From an uncultured archaeon (GTDB taxonomy: Archaea; Thermoproteota; Nitrososphaeria_A; Caldarchaeales; Calditenuaceae): a stretch of 64,000 nucleotides of DNA. The position numbers and the translations under genes are program-made. The notes beneath the pieces were generated by a model. The model did not search any database. It was not told the origin of the DNA and saw only the letters and a list, made by a program, of their open reading frames with translations. The stretch lies in assembly GCA_938017985.1 (NCBI GenBank), contig CALIKS010000001.1, positions 210,745-274,744 on the forward strand, in the 5' to 3' direction. Shown here piece after piece: positions 18,340 through 28,110 of the stretch (position 1 is its first letter; each line of letters begins with the position of its first letter).

Positions 18340-19128
18340 GTGCAAATTAGGGTCGATATGGTTAAAAATCTAGCACAAGAACTAATTGCAATAGTTAAAG
18401 AAGAAGAAACAGTCATTAAGATTAGTTCTAACAATGTGTTAGTTGTAGGCGATACGCATGGTGATGTAGATACTACTGTAGAAGCTTTAAGTTATGAATC
18501 AGACGTTTATATATTCTTAGGAGATTATGTCGATAGAGGCCCCTATCAAATCGAGAATATTGTTGAGTTAATGCACGCTAAAGTCAAAGAACCAAGAAGA
18601 ATTATTCTCCTACGTGGAAATCATGAGACACCTTCCATGAATTTTGTATACGGATTTTATGAAACAGTCAGTCGCAGACTCGGCAGAAGCGCTTATGGAA
18701 TATTTACTGAAGTCTTCAGTCATCTGCCTCTAGCGGCAATTATTAACGAAAAATTTCTCCTATTACATGGAGGTATCCCTGAAGGAATAACTAAGATTGA
18801 AGAAATAGAGAAGACTAAGAGGCCCGAGGAAGAAGTCACAGACCCAGTCGCTTTTCAGGTACTGTGGAACGACCCCGTGACCTACATAGACGATTTCTCT
18901 TCAAGCCTAAGAGGACCAGGCGCCAAAGTATTTGGAAAAAAAGCGTTATTAAAATTCCTGCATAACAATAACTTAGAACTTTTAATAAGAGCTCATGAAC
19001 CAGTATATAACGGATATAAATATATGTTTGATAAAAAACTATTAACAATTTTCTCCTGCAGATACTATAACATTAAACCATGTGCAGCAAAAATTGTGGA
19101 TGACAATATTAACATTCAATACATTTGA
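18340..19128 (+). CDS. PPP-family serine/threonine protein phosphatase (PP1/PP2A-like)
   Basis: GDTHGD, FLGDYVDRG, LLRGNHETP, LLHGGIP, AHEPV. Confidence 0.9.
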   Translation: MQIRVDMVKNLAQELIAIVKEEETVIKISSNNVLVVGDTHGDVDTTVEALSYESDVYIFLGDYVDRGPYQIENIVELMHAKVKEPRRIILLRGNHETPSMNFVYGFYETVSRRLGRSAYGIFTEVFSHLPLAAIINEKFLLLHGGIPEGITKIEEIEKTKRPEEEVTDPVAFQVLWNDPVTYIDDFSSSLRGPGAKVFGKKALLKFLHNNNLELLIRAHEPVYNGYKYMFDKKLLTIFSCRYYNIKPCAAKIVDDNINIQYI

Positions 19129-19173
19129 ATAGCGTGAACAGAAGATCAATAAAAATTACAATAGTGACTTGAT

Positions 19174-20535
19174 TCAAGACGGTCCAGGGACTTGTTGTCC
19201 ATTATTTGGTTCGTTACTAATTTTCTCTGGCTTTATAATTAAAGTCTCTCCGTTCTTATAAATTCTTACAAGGTCGCCTACTTTTAGTCCTAACTCCTCT
19301 GCAATATTCATCGGAATAGTAATTCTCCTGCCTGACAATATTTTTAGTGGCTTCAAATCTTTATCCTCAACGACTTTTAGATTACTTTGCTTTTCATCCA
19401 TTATTTTTGCTACCTCTTTTCCGGAATCATCAGTCTTTTCACTATCCCTCTTTACTGTAGCAGGCTTCCTCTCAATTCTTCTACGGTAAAGAAGATACGC
19501 ACCTACCCCTGCAAGACCGACTGATTGAGCCACTGCCAATGATTTAACAATGCTCCCCTCACTTGTAGCCTGTGATAACATTACCTGCAATGTATTTAGA
19601 TTTCTCTCTCTTTCCTCAGCCAATGCTCTAAGCTCTCCAATCATTTTTAATGAACCTTCATAATTTACCTGCAAGTCTGAATGTCTGCTTTTCAAATCGT
19701 TATAAATCGATTGAAGAACATTAAGTTCCTTACTGATTAGTTCATAGTCTCTCCTTATTTCTTGATGTTCTTTTTGTAGTGTTTCGTAATTTATTCTCAA
19801 GGATTCAAATCTTCCTTTAAGCGACCCATAGTCTTGGACAAGAGCTATGTAAACATTGTTTAACTCATCATGCTTCTTTAGGAGCTCATCGTATTTTTTC
19901 TTTATTTCGTTATAGTTCTTATCAAGCATGGATAGTTTAGTACTCAGGACGAGATTCAAGTTATTGGCAGATACCAATTCATTTTCCAAATTTTCTATCT
20001 GCTTCTCAAGCTCACTAATCTTGAGTTCTAATTCCTTTACATCTTTTTTATAATCATCTAGCAGCTTTAACAATTGAGAATACGTTGGTGTCCGAATTGT
20101 CATCATGTAAAATGTGTCCGAAATTTTGAATTCGTCATCTATATCATATATTGCGTATACTTCTGCTTTTAAATAAGGGTCAGGCTTAGCGGCAGTTGGA
20201 ACACAGACACTTATTGTCTTAGAGTATAAAATTCCCGGCTCATCGACGTTAATGTTATCTAATAATTTCTTATCAAATATTTTAGTCGTTGTAGAGTCGG
20301 CAATATATGTTAACTTGAGAATGACAGTAAGATTTTCAATAACGTTAAAAGCGCTCACATCCACGCTTATCTTGAAGCACGACCCAATCTCTACCTCAGT
20401 AGGATAGCTAAGTTTTATCGCTACATTGTTATCTTTTAAAATATTAAATCCACTTGCGGCATACGCAGTCGCAGTCGATGATAACATTATCGCTATTATG
20501 ATTCCAATAACAATATTAGTCAAGTATTTCTCCAC
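19174..20535 (-). CDS. Secreted/membrane coiled-coil protein with C-terminal SpoVT-AbrB domain
   Basis: N-terminal signal peptide MEKYLTNIVIGIIIAIMLSSTATAYA; long heptad region aa ~155-325; TM VAQSVGLAGVGAYLLYRRR; C-terminal LKILSGRRITIPMNIAEELGLKVGDLVRIYKNGETLIIKP. Confidence 0.75.
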   Translation of the reverse strand: MEKYLTNIVIGIIIAIMLSSTATAYAASGFNILKDNNVAIKLSYPTEVEIGSCFKISVDVSAFNVIENLTVILKLTYIADSTTTKIFDKKLLDNINVDEPGILYSKTISVCVPTAAKPDPYLKAEVYAIYDIDDEFKISDTFYMMTIRTPTYSQLLKLLDDYKKDVKELELKISELEKQIENLENELVSANNLNLVLSTKLSMLDKNYNEIKKKYDELLKKHDELNNVYIALVQDYGSLKGRFESLRINYETLQKEHQEIRRDYELISKELNVLQSIYNDLKSRHSDLQVNYEGSLKMIGELRALAEERERNLNTLQVMLSQATSEGSIVKSLAVAQSVGLAGVGAYLLYRRRIERKPATVKRDSEKTDDSGKEVAKIMDEKQSNLKVVEDKDLKPLKILSGRRITIPMNIAEELGLKVGDLVRIYKNGETLIIKPEKISNEPNNGQQVPGPS

Positions 20536-20793
20536 CTAACTTCACCTATTTAATAATAGAAAATGAATGGTATATATAGAGTCGTTGTAGCCGCCAGTAT
20601 CAAATAAACAACTCCACATCGATTATTTATAAAATCTGAGCTACATCTTAGCTACATAACCCCCTTTAAATATTTTAAGTGTAGGCCTTTTTGTATCGCT
20701 CCGCAGTTTACAATTTAATTGGCGGCGTTAATACGGATACCGACCTATACAAACCTACGACTGATTTAAAACTACCTTTTTTGTATTCATTAT

Positions 20794-21669
20794 TCAGGTT
20801 AGGCTACTGATGACTAGTTTTACTACATCGCTTGGTGTCTGTGCAACCTTTATTCCGGCAATTTTCATTATTTCTATCTTTGAGTGTGCATCGCCTATGC
20901 CCATTGATATGATTGCGCCTGCATGTCCCATTCTTTTGCCAATTGGTGCGGTTCTACCAGCGACATATCCAATTACTGGCTTTTCATACTTTACTTGTCT
21001 GATATATTTAGCGGTCATTTCTTCTGCCTCTCCACCTATTTCACCGATGAGCACTACGCACTTTGTAGAACTATCTTGTCGAAACATTTCTAATGCGTCT
21101 ATAAAACTGGTGCCAATAATTGGGTCGCCTCCAATTCCAATGGCCGTGCTCTGTCCGATATGAACGTTTGTTAGACTCATAGCTACTTCATAAGTTAATG
21201 TTCCGCTACGAGATACAATGCCAACTGGACCGGGAGAAAATAATCGCTCAGGCATTATTCCGACTTTACATTTACTTGGTGTTATTATTCCCGGACAATT
21301 CGGGCCTACAATCCTAGAACCTTTAGCCCTTGCATACGTGATAAGCCTAAGACTCTCATGGATGGGAATTCCTTCAGTAATAACTACTATGAGCTTTATC
21401 CCAGCATCAATTGCTTCATAACATGCGTCGCATGCATTTTGAGCCGGTACAAATACAATGGAAGTATTAATCTCTGGATGAGAGCTAAGGGCTTCCTCTA
21501 CAGAGTCATAAACTTTAACTCCAAAAACTTCAGTCCCTCCTCTGCCAGGAGTTACCCCAGCAATGATTTTTGTTCCATAGTTCAACATTGCCTCAGTATG
21601 TAATCTGCCTTCCTTTCCCGTAATGCCTTGAACCATTACATTTGTTCTATCATCTATAAGGATTCCCAT
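20794..21669 (-). CDS. sucD: Succinate-CoA ligase, alpha subunit
   Basis: VMVQGITGKEGRLHTEAMLNYGTKIIAGVTPGRGG, IVGPNCPGII, AGRTAPIGKRMGHAGAII. Confidence 0.95.
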   Translation of the reverse strand: MGILIDDRTNVMVQGITGKEGRLHTEAMLNYGTKIIAGVTPGRGGTEVFGVKVYDSVEEALSSHPEINTSIVFVPAQNACDACYEAIDAGIKLIVVITEGIPIHESLRLITYARAKGSRIVGPNCPGIITPSKCKVGIMPERLFSPGPVGIVSRSGTLTYEVAMSLTNVHIGQSTAIGIGGDPIIGTSFIDALEMFRQDSSTKCVVLIGEIGGEAEEMTAKYIRQVKYEKPVIGYVAGRTAPIGKRMGHAGAIISMGIGDAHSKIEIMKIAGIKVAQTPSDVVKLVISSLT

Positions 21670-21703
21670 ACCAAACCAAAATAAAAATGGTTAATTATAA
21701 TAT

Positions 21704-22399
21704 CTAAATTTTTATTTGTTTTGTTAGCAACCAAGACGAGAAAACTATGAACAAAAAATAAATTATTATGGACTTAAAAAGAATAGTTAAACAAAGATCA
21801 AATTGCGACTGAATCCTAAAATCATTCATTATAAAACTCATTAGATCCACTATCGGCCAATAAGAAAGATGAGTGGCTAGGCTATGGGAAAAACTACTTG
21901 ATAATGCAAAGGGCAATAATAGCATTTCAAAAGTCATAGAAATAATAATTAAAGTAGAAATATCATTCAATAAGGCTCTAAACAATGTACCGAAGGCATA
22001 TGACAATAAACCAGTGGTCACTAATAAAATAAAAACTAAAAACGTTGATTCATTAACGCTTTTTATCAATAGATATTTAGTGATTATGAACAGAATTGCC
22101 GATGCAAGAGTTATTATTAAAGAATTAACAATAAGTGTACCAGTAATTTCGAGAGAATTATAAAAAGCACCGACTTGATGTATAACTCGCCAGCCGCCTC
22201 TCATGAGCTCAGAAAATAGTATAGGTGCAATCAAAGTCATTAGTTGAAATGCAAAGATGCCTGAAAAAACAAAACTATTTTCATTAAAAAAAACTAATTT
22301 AGCAAAAGATAAAATTATTGACGGCAATGTTATGACTGGTATTACTTTATGGAACGTTCTTTTGAGACTAATAAGTTCTAGTAATAGTAAATTTTTCAA
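21704..22399 (-). CDS. ABC-2/CcmB-like membrane permease
   Basis: Six predicted TM segments; 4-bp overlap with ABC ATPase-like gene. Confidence 0.6.
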   Translation of the reverse strand: MKNLLLLELISLKRTFHKVIPVITLPSIILSFAKLVFFNENSFVFSGIFAFQLMTLIAPILFSELMRGGWRVIHQVGAFYNSLEITGTLIVNSLIITLASAILFIITKYLLIKSVNESTFLVFILLVTTGLLSYAFGTLFRALLNDISTLIIISMTFEMLLLPFALSSSFSHSLATHLSYWPIVDLMSFIMNDFRIQSQFDLCLTILFKSIIIYFLFIVFSSWLLTKQIKI

Positions 22400-23331
22400 T
22401 CGTGCATTTCACCAACCAGTTTGCTGTATAATTGTCTCATAACCTCATTCATGCCTAACCGCTCAATAGACATTTGCTGAATTCCTAAATTTAGTGAATA
22501 TAACAATTCAATAGTTGTTGCTAAATCATTTTTAAAGTCTTTAAGCCAGATCTTTATTACTCCATCACGACTAAACCCGAGTTTCTTAATGGTAGGAAAT
22601 TTGCTTAATTTTTCGATCGTGATTTTTAGATCTAAGGGCCTAATCGCTAAATAATACTCATCTATCACTACCTTGATTAATTCATTAATTATTCCTTGAG
22701 CAATAATCTTATTATTAACGATAAAGGCAACCTTGTCTGTCTCTTTTAGATGGTCAAATGACGAGGCTGACAATATACAAGTAATACCTGACTCTGAAGC
22801 CTCTCTGAGATAACTATAAACCAGTTCATGATAATTATAACTCAAATTTTCAAAAGGTCTTGACAGAACAAATATTTTGTAGCCTCCGACAAATATATAT
22901 GCTAAGGCTGCTACCTTCAATTCGGATTCGCTTAGTCTACCTAATAATGTCTCTGAAAGATTGGATAGATTAAGCTTTTTAAGAACCGTTTCTATTTGCA
23001 TTTTCTTGTTAGCCCCTTTAATTCCACTTCTGTTACAGGATAGTTCGAGATATTCTTTTAATTTTAAAGATTTAGGTACGTAAGGCTTTGGAGGTAGGTA
23101 GCCGATTATGCTAGATACGTATCTTAGATTCTTCTGCAGCTTATATCCATAAATCTCTATAGTACCATATGAAGGAGAAATGACGCCTGCTATCATAGCT
23201 AATAGTAAGTCAGATAAATAATTGCCATACAAGGTAAGCTGCTCTCCCTCGAAGAGATCTAAGTCTATATTGGATAATATTTCTTTACCCTTATCAAGCA
23301 ATGTCACGTTCTTTAATGAGACAGCAATCAT
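22396..23331 (-). CDS. Degenerate ABC ATPase-like protein
   Basis: Overall ABC fold order retained (SPSYGTIEIYGYKL, LKEYLELSC, LSESELKVAALAYIF), but Walker A, Walker B and H-loop residues are replaced. Confidence 0.65.
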   Translation of the reverse strand: MIAVSLKNVTLLDKGKEILSNIDLDLFEGEQLTLYGNYLSDLLLAMIAGVISPSYGTIEIYGYKLQKNLRYVSSIIGYLPPKPYVPKSLKLKEYLELSCNRSGIKGANKKMQIETVLKKLNLSNLSETLLGRLSESELKVAALAYIFVGGYKIFVLSRPFENLSYNYHELVYSYLREASESGITCILSASSFDHLKETDKVAFIVNNKIIAQGIINELIKVVIDEYYLAIRPLDLKITIEKLSKFPTIKKLGFSRDGVIKIWLKDFKNDLATTIELLYSLNLGIQQMSIERLGMNEVMRQLYSKLVGEMHD

Positions 23332-23424
23332 TTACCGTAAATAATAAAAAATACTTATAATAACTTTATGTATTATTAGTAAATTTATATTCCAGGTAAT
23401 ACCTTTATATAAATTAGAAAAGCA

Positions 23425-23931
23425 TTGATGATAATTGATGAAGAAGGTGTTATCGAGTTAATTAAGATAATAGGAGGAGAAGAGGCAGTTAAAATTGCTC
23501 ATAAATTGCTGAAGAGACCAGGATTAACAGATGACGAAATAGCCACGATGCTAGAAATGGATATAAAGCATGTTAGAAAAATACTTCATAAACTTCACGA
23601 CCTTTCATTACTTACCTATGAAATGGCCTTTGACAAGAAAAACAATAGACGCGTATTCAAATGGCGGCTACAGCAAGAACAAGTTATAGGGGTCATTAAA
23701 GCACAGCTAAAAAAGATATACAATAGACTACAATTATTAAGAGAATACTTCAATAGGAATCAGTTTTATTGGTGTGGAAATACATCATGTAAGAAATATA
23801 CATTCGACTTTGCATTAGACTATTTTTTTAAGTGTCCTTCATGTGGACAAAAACTTAATTATTATGACCCCGCACCAATTTTGTCAGCTATAGATAAAAA
23901 AATAATGGATATCGAAAAGATGCTCGGTTAA
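23425..23931 (+). CDS. tfe: Transcription factor E (TFE alpha)
   Basis: Winged-helix N-terminus (LTDDEIATMLEMDIKHVRKILHKLHDLSLLTYE) plus C-terminal zinc ribbon WCGNTSC..FKCPSCGQKL. Confidence 0.93.
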   Translation: MMIIDEEGVIELIKIIGGEEAVKIAHKLLKRPGLTDDEIATMLEMDIKHVRKILHKLHDLSLLTYEMAFDKKNNRRVFKWRLQQEQVIGVIKAQLKKIYNRLQLLREYFNRNQFYWCGNTSCKKYTFDFALDYFFKCPSCGQKLNYYDPAPILSAIDKKIMDIEKMLG

Positions 23932-23934
23932 GAC

Positions 23935-24471
23935 ATGCGAAGCATAACAGTGTTAAGGATTGGACATAGAATTGATAGAGACCAAAGAATATCAACTCAT
24001 GTAGCACTTACTGCAAGAGCATTTGGAGCAAATCTAGTTATATTTACAGGTGATGAAGATAGTAAACTACTTAATTCGATAAATAAAGTGGTGGAAAAAT
24101 GGGGCGGAGTCTTCAAATCTTACTATTCACACAGTTGGAGGGAGGTAATTAATAGTGCTAAGTCTCGAGGCGACTATGTTGTCCATCTCACGATGTACGG
24201 CATAAATCTGCCCGACGTTTTAGAAGAAATAAAAGAAAACTTCAAACAAAAAGACCTATTATTGGTAATTGGCGGAGCAAAAGTTCCATCAGAGGTCTAT
24301 AGCTTAGCTGATATTAACGTTGCCATTACAAATCAACCCCATAGCGAAGTAGCGGCACTTGCGGTCTTCCTCAGAGAATTACTCGGAAACTCAATATACA
24401 ATTTATCTTTTCCAAATGCTAAAATATTCATTCAACCAAGCAAATTTTGTAAGAAAATTAAACGTGCATAA
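23935..24471 (+). CDS. tRNA (cytidine(56)-2'-O)-methyltransferase (aTrm56)
   Basis: VLRIGHRIDRDQRISTHVALTARAFGA, VHLTMYGI, VIGGAKVPSEVY, AITNQPHSEVAALAVFL. Confidence 0.93.
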   Translation: MRSITVLRIGHRIDRDQRISTHVALTARAFGANLVIFTGDEDSKLLNSINKVVEKWGGVFKSYYSHSWREVINSAKSRGDYVVHLTMYGINLPDVLEEIKENFKQKDLLLVIGGAKVPSEVYSLADINVAITNQPHSEVAALAVFLRELLGNSIYNLSFPNAKIFIQPSKFCKKIKRA

Positions 24472-24511
24472 AAAATAAGCTAATAACGAAGTACAAAAAT
24501 ATTAATTATAA

Positions 24512-24584
24512 GGGCCGTTGGTCTAGTGGTTATGACGCCGCCCTGACGCGGCGGAGGTCCCCGGTTCGAGTCCGGGACGGCCCA
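24512..24584 (+). tRNA. tRNA-Val (GAC)
   Basis: GGGCCGT/ACGGCCC acceptor, anticodon stem CCGCC/GGCGG with loop CTGACGC, T-arm CCCGGTTCGAGTCCGGG. Confidence 0.96.
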
Positions 24585-24613
24585 TCAGTTAAGGAAGACA
24601 ATGATAGCATTTT

Positions 24614-26062
24614 TTAATTTGTCTGTGGGCTCAGTTTTACCTCTCGAAGCCTGATTGATGGGCCTCCAAACCAGACCGGGATTGCCTGTAGTGGATCTCC
24701 TTTTCCGCAGTATCCTGCATAAAAGGCTAAATCTCTTCCTATAGCGTCTATTGATGAATATAATCCTTGTGTTGTAAGCTCGATTGCAGGTTGGTATACC
24801 ATTCCAGCTATTTCACCGTCGCAAATGAGGTATGATTCTACTCCTACATATCTCTGATTCCATCTCTTGTCATCAATGTTCCATTCGAGATAACTTTTTA
24901 TGTATACACCTAACTTTATGTCATCTATTAATTCATCAAACGAATAGTCTCCAGGCTTCATGTATGTGTTTGACATTCTAATTATTGGTTCTCTATTGTA
25001 TAGGCTCGCCCTCGCTGCCCCATTACTTTTTAGACCCAGCTCGGCAGCTGTCTCCCTGTTGTGAAGTAACTCTTTGATGCATCCTCCCTCAACTAAAACT
25101 CTTTCGCGTGCCTCCACGCCTTCATCATCATATACGTAATAACCAAATGATCCCGGAAGTTTAGGATCGTCTACAATTGTAACCAGCTCTGATCCTATGC
25201 GTTTCCCTATCAGCTCAGGCTTGACGTATGTTTCACCTGCTTGGGCAGCCTCTCTGCCTAGCATTCTGTCAGCCTCTGATGGGTGTCCAGTTGATTCATG
25301 ACATACAAGAGCAACAATCTCTGATTCAAGGACTACATCTATCTTATCCATTGGCGGAGGTTTTGCGGTTAATACTGCCTTAGAAATATTTGTCACTTCT
25401 TCACGAATCTTCAGGTCTAACTGCCATCTTTCAACTATTTCCCATCCACCAGTCGCTCCCATATTTTCATAGCGCTGCAGAGAACGCTGATTGTTAGATA
25501 TTGTAAATGAATAAGTAGCCATTTCGTAGGGGACTTTAGTACAGATATATGCACCATCTGTGTTTATAATGATTTTTTCAACTATGCTATAACCAATGCT
25601 TAAGAGTCTGCCAGAAGTTTTTACATCGAAGATTCGTGCCGCAGAAACTAACTCACCATCTATATCCTTCAGTAATTGCAGTCTGCTTTCAGCATCTACA
25701 TTTTCTGGATTTACTCTGGGCTTTACGACGATTTTATCCTTATACATTTTTTCCTCAGATAAATTTACACCCTTTTTAATTAATGCAGAAGAAGATCTGG
25801 CCATACTAATTGCTTCTTTTACTGCTTCTTCTATCTTATTTTTCATGAGGCTGCTTACTGATGAAAAACCAATGGCAGAATTAATTAGGACTCTTATTCC
25901 TATTCCCCTAATACTAGACTTGCTACTTATTTCAGGTATTCCGTTCTTAAGCAAAGATTCTTCATGCACGTTAGATTGATATCTTGCCTCAGCATATTTT
26001 GCTCCTAGTCTTGATGCTATCCTAATCGCATAATTTAGAAGATCCTCCATAATCAATCCCAT
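24614..26062 (-). CDS. tldD: TldD-type metalloprotease
   Basis: HESTGHPSEADRMLGREAAQAGETYV, LPGSFGYYVYDDEGV, LLHNRETA; TldD/PmbA family. Confidence 0.92.
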   Translation of the reverse strand: MGLIMEDLLNYAIRIASRLGAKYAEARYQSNVHEESLLKNGIPEISSKSSIRGIGIRVLINSAIGFSSVSSLMKNKIEEAVKEAISMARSSSALIKKGVNLSEEKMYKDKIVVKPRVNPENVDAESRLQLLKDIDGELVSAARIFDVKTSGRLLSIGYSIVEKIIINTDGAYICTKVPYEMATYSFTISNNQRSLQRYENMGATGGWEIVERWQLDLKIREEVTNISKAVLTAKPPPMDKIDVVLESEIVALVCHESTGHPSEADRMLGREAAQAGETYVKPELIGKRIGSELVTIVDDPKLPGSFGYYVYDDEGVEARERVLVEGGCIKELLHNRETAAELGLKSNGAARASLYNREPIIRMSNTYMKPGDYSFDELIDDIKLGVYIKSYLEWNIDDKRWNQRYVGVESYLICDGEIAGMVYQPAIELTTQGLYSSIDAIGRDLAFYAGYCGKGDPLQAIPVWFGGPSIRLREVKLSPQTN

Positions 26063-26349
26063 ACTTTACTTCTAGGCCTTAAATCGCGAGTCTCCTTCTC
26101 CAAGTGATATAGCATATCTTTAGCTTTTTCAGAAATATATCGAGACTTTATGTAAAGAGTCTCAGCCTGTATTCTTATATTTTCAGGAGTAGAAGTATCT
26201 GAAATCATAACACTTAGCGACTCGAGTATATCCTCCACGTATTTTATAATTAATTCGATTCTTGAGCCAGCCTCTAGTTGTTTTTCTAAAAATTGCAGCG
26301 TCTCTCTCATTTCATCAACAATCTTCGTTAAATCTTGAGTAGGCCCCAT
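26053..26349 (-). CDS. Hypothetical helical protein, 98 aa
   Basis: Overlaps tldD start; predicted all-helical. Confidence 0.55.
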   Translation of the reverse strand: MGPTQDLTKIVDEMRETLQFLEKQLEAGSRIELIIKYVEDILESLSVMISDTSTPENIRIQAETLYIKSRYISEKAKDMLYHLEKETRDLRPRSKVWD

Positions 26350-26448
26350 TATCTCTATAGAATAATTCGGTAGGCTTTCTATAAGCTTTTCTACACTACC
26401 ATTAAGATTTATCGATAAGAACTACTATTAAAAATATTAATAATAGCC

Positions 26449-27171
26449 ATGAGAATCTCTGATTGTCCGGAATTATACGTAGTCCTAAGCACTTCTATAA
26501 GAAATATTCCTATGTTTAGAGAAAAAAGAGAATATGTGTTACGAAAAATCTTGCAAGCGAATTTATTAATAACATGTCAGGAGCTAAGCATGAAGTTGGG
26601 AGTTACTGAGGGCGAAGCATTCGTTCTACTACGAGACTTAAGGTTATGGTATTATGAAGTTGAGGAAGAGATTCTGATTAGCAAGTATTTTAAACCAAAG
26701 TATAGGTTCGCTGGTGTAGGAGGGACTTTTGATAACCTTCACATCGGACATCTAGCCCTATTAAATGTAGCCTTCAGATTAGCCGAAAAAGTGTATGTGG
26801 GTTGTGTATCAGACGAATTACTCAAAAAGCTCGACAAAAAGGGACAGATCGCAACCTTTGAAGAGCGGAAAAAACTGCTTGAAGATACAATAAGAAAATA
26901 TGGCTGGTCTGATAAGGCAGAGATCGGCATACTGGATGATCCTTATGGACCAATGATTACTCGATCGGACTTTGACCTACTAGTGGTCAGCCCATTCACT
27001 TATAGTAGAGCCATTGAGATTAATGAATTACGGATTAAAAAAGGCTTAAGTCCAGTAAGCATCGAGACATGTCCAGTCGTGTTGGCTGAAGATGGAAAGC
27101 CTATCTCAAGCACTAGGGTAAGAATGGGTGAAGTCCACCCCGATGGCAGAATTAAACGAATCCAAATATGA
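26449..27171 (+). CDS. Archaeal phosphopantetheine adenylyltransferase with N-terminal HTH-like extension
   Basis: Nucleotidyltransferase motif GGTFDNLHIGHLALL, SSTRVR near C-terminus; about 80 extra N-terminal residues. Confidence 0.88.
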   Translation: MRISDCPELYVVLSTSIRNIPMFREKREYVLRKILQANLLITCQELSMKLGVTEGEAFVLLRDLRLWYYEVEEEILISKYFKPKYRFAGVGGTFDNLHIGHLALLNVAFRLAEKVYVGCVSDELLKKLDKKGQIATFEERKKLLEDTIRKYGWSDKAEIGILDDPYGPMITRSDFDLLVVSPFTYSRAIEINELRIKKGLSPVSIETCPVVLAEDGKPISSTRVRMGEVHPDGRIKRIQI

Positions 27172-28072
27172 ATAAGACAATAAAAGTTATGATGCTCACT
27201 ACAATAGTAGTGGTGGTCGATAACGAATAGTAGTGTTTAGTTGCAATTACGCTATATCCAATTATCCATATCCAAGATAGTAATGAGAATAGGCCAGCCA
27301 TGAAGTTCAAAGGTGGAATAGGATAATATATCATGTCTGAAAAAGTGCTAAATTCTATTGTTCGCCATTTTAAACTTTTTACTTCAACATCTCCAAGATT
27401 AAGTATTTTATCATCTATATACGCTGCTGCTGATTTAATTGTTATGTATTCGGTTAGCTCGCTAAGATCTATCGTCATTCCTCTTTGGTATATTTCAGAC
27501 CAATCAGGACTAGTTCCGTTCATGAAAACAGCCATCGCTATGAGCTGATCAGCATTAATCTTTTCTGCATATATCTCAACACTACTTAGGTTAGATAGAT
27601 ATTTACCTGCCAATTCAGCGTTACTTAGTTTTACGTCTCTTAACGTAGCAGAGACTATGTTGACTTCTGTGAAAGGTGAGTTAAATGCTGATATAGAGAA
27701 TATTAGTGAAATCATTATGATTGCTAAAGAAGAATGAAAAACTATACTGATTAATGGGTATGATTTTATCTCTCCACTTTTTACAAAGATTAAGGTAACT
27801 CTCAATATAAGCAGTATGAGCAGCATGCCAAATACTACGTATATTATTCTGCCAAAGATTATGTCCCAAACTGAAGTGTAAGGTGCAGTGAAAGTCCTCA
27901 AGATTGGCATAAAGAACTCGATTTTTATTTTAAATAACCCATAGTAAAGTGCAGAACAGATTGCTGATAAGGTTGCTAACAAGTAAATTAAAATTGCTCT
28001 CTTAAATTTTAAGGACACTTCAAGTGATGAAGCCAATTTTCTTGGATCAACCAGCTCTCTCCAAGCAATCAT
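27152..28072 (-). CDS. Multi-TM hypothetical protein, possibly Yip1-like
   Basis: About five hydrophobic segments with one extracytoplasmic loop; convergent with PPAT gene. Confidence 0.6.
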   Translation of the reverse strand: MIAWRELVDPRKLASSLEVSLKFKRAILIYLLATLSAICSALYYGLFKIKIEFFMPILRTFTAPYTSVWDIIFGRIIYVVFGMLLILLILRVTLIFVKSGEIKSYPLISIVFHSSLAIIMISLIFSISAFNSPFTEVNIVSATLRDVKLSNAELAGKYLSNLSSVEIYAEKINADQLIAMAVFMNGTSPDWSEIYQRGMTIDLSELTEYITIKSAAAYIDDKILNLGDVEVKSLKWRTIEFSTFSDMIYYPIPPLNFMAGLFSLLSWIWIIGYSVIATKHYYSLSTTTTIVVSIITFIVLFIFGFV

Positions 28073-28110
28073 ACTTTACAATTTGTTAGAGGGGTTGATA
28101 TAATTTTGCT

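Noticed and set aside
20536-20793. 257-bp intergenic region considered as an ncRNA
   Set aside because: Contains only a weak GATGTAGCT-type short repeat and TATA-like sites; no stable stem or box C/D pair could be identified by eye.
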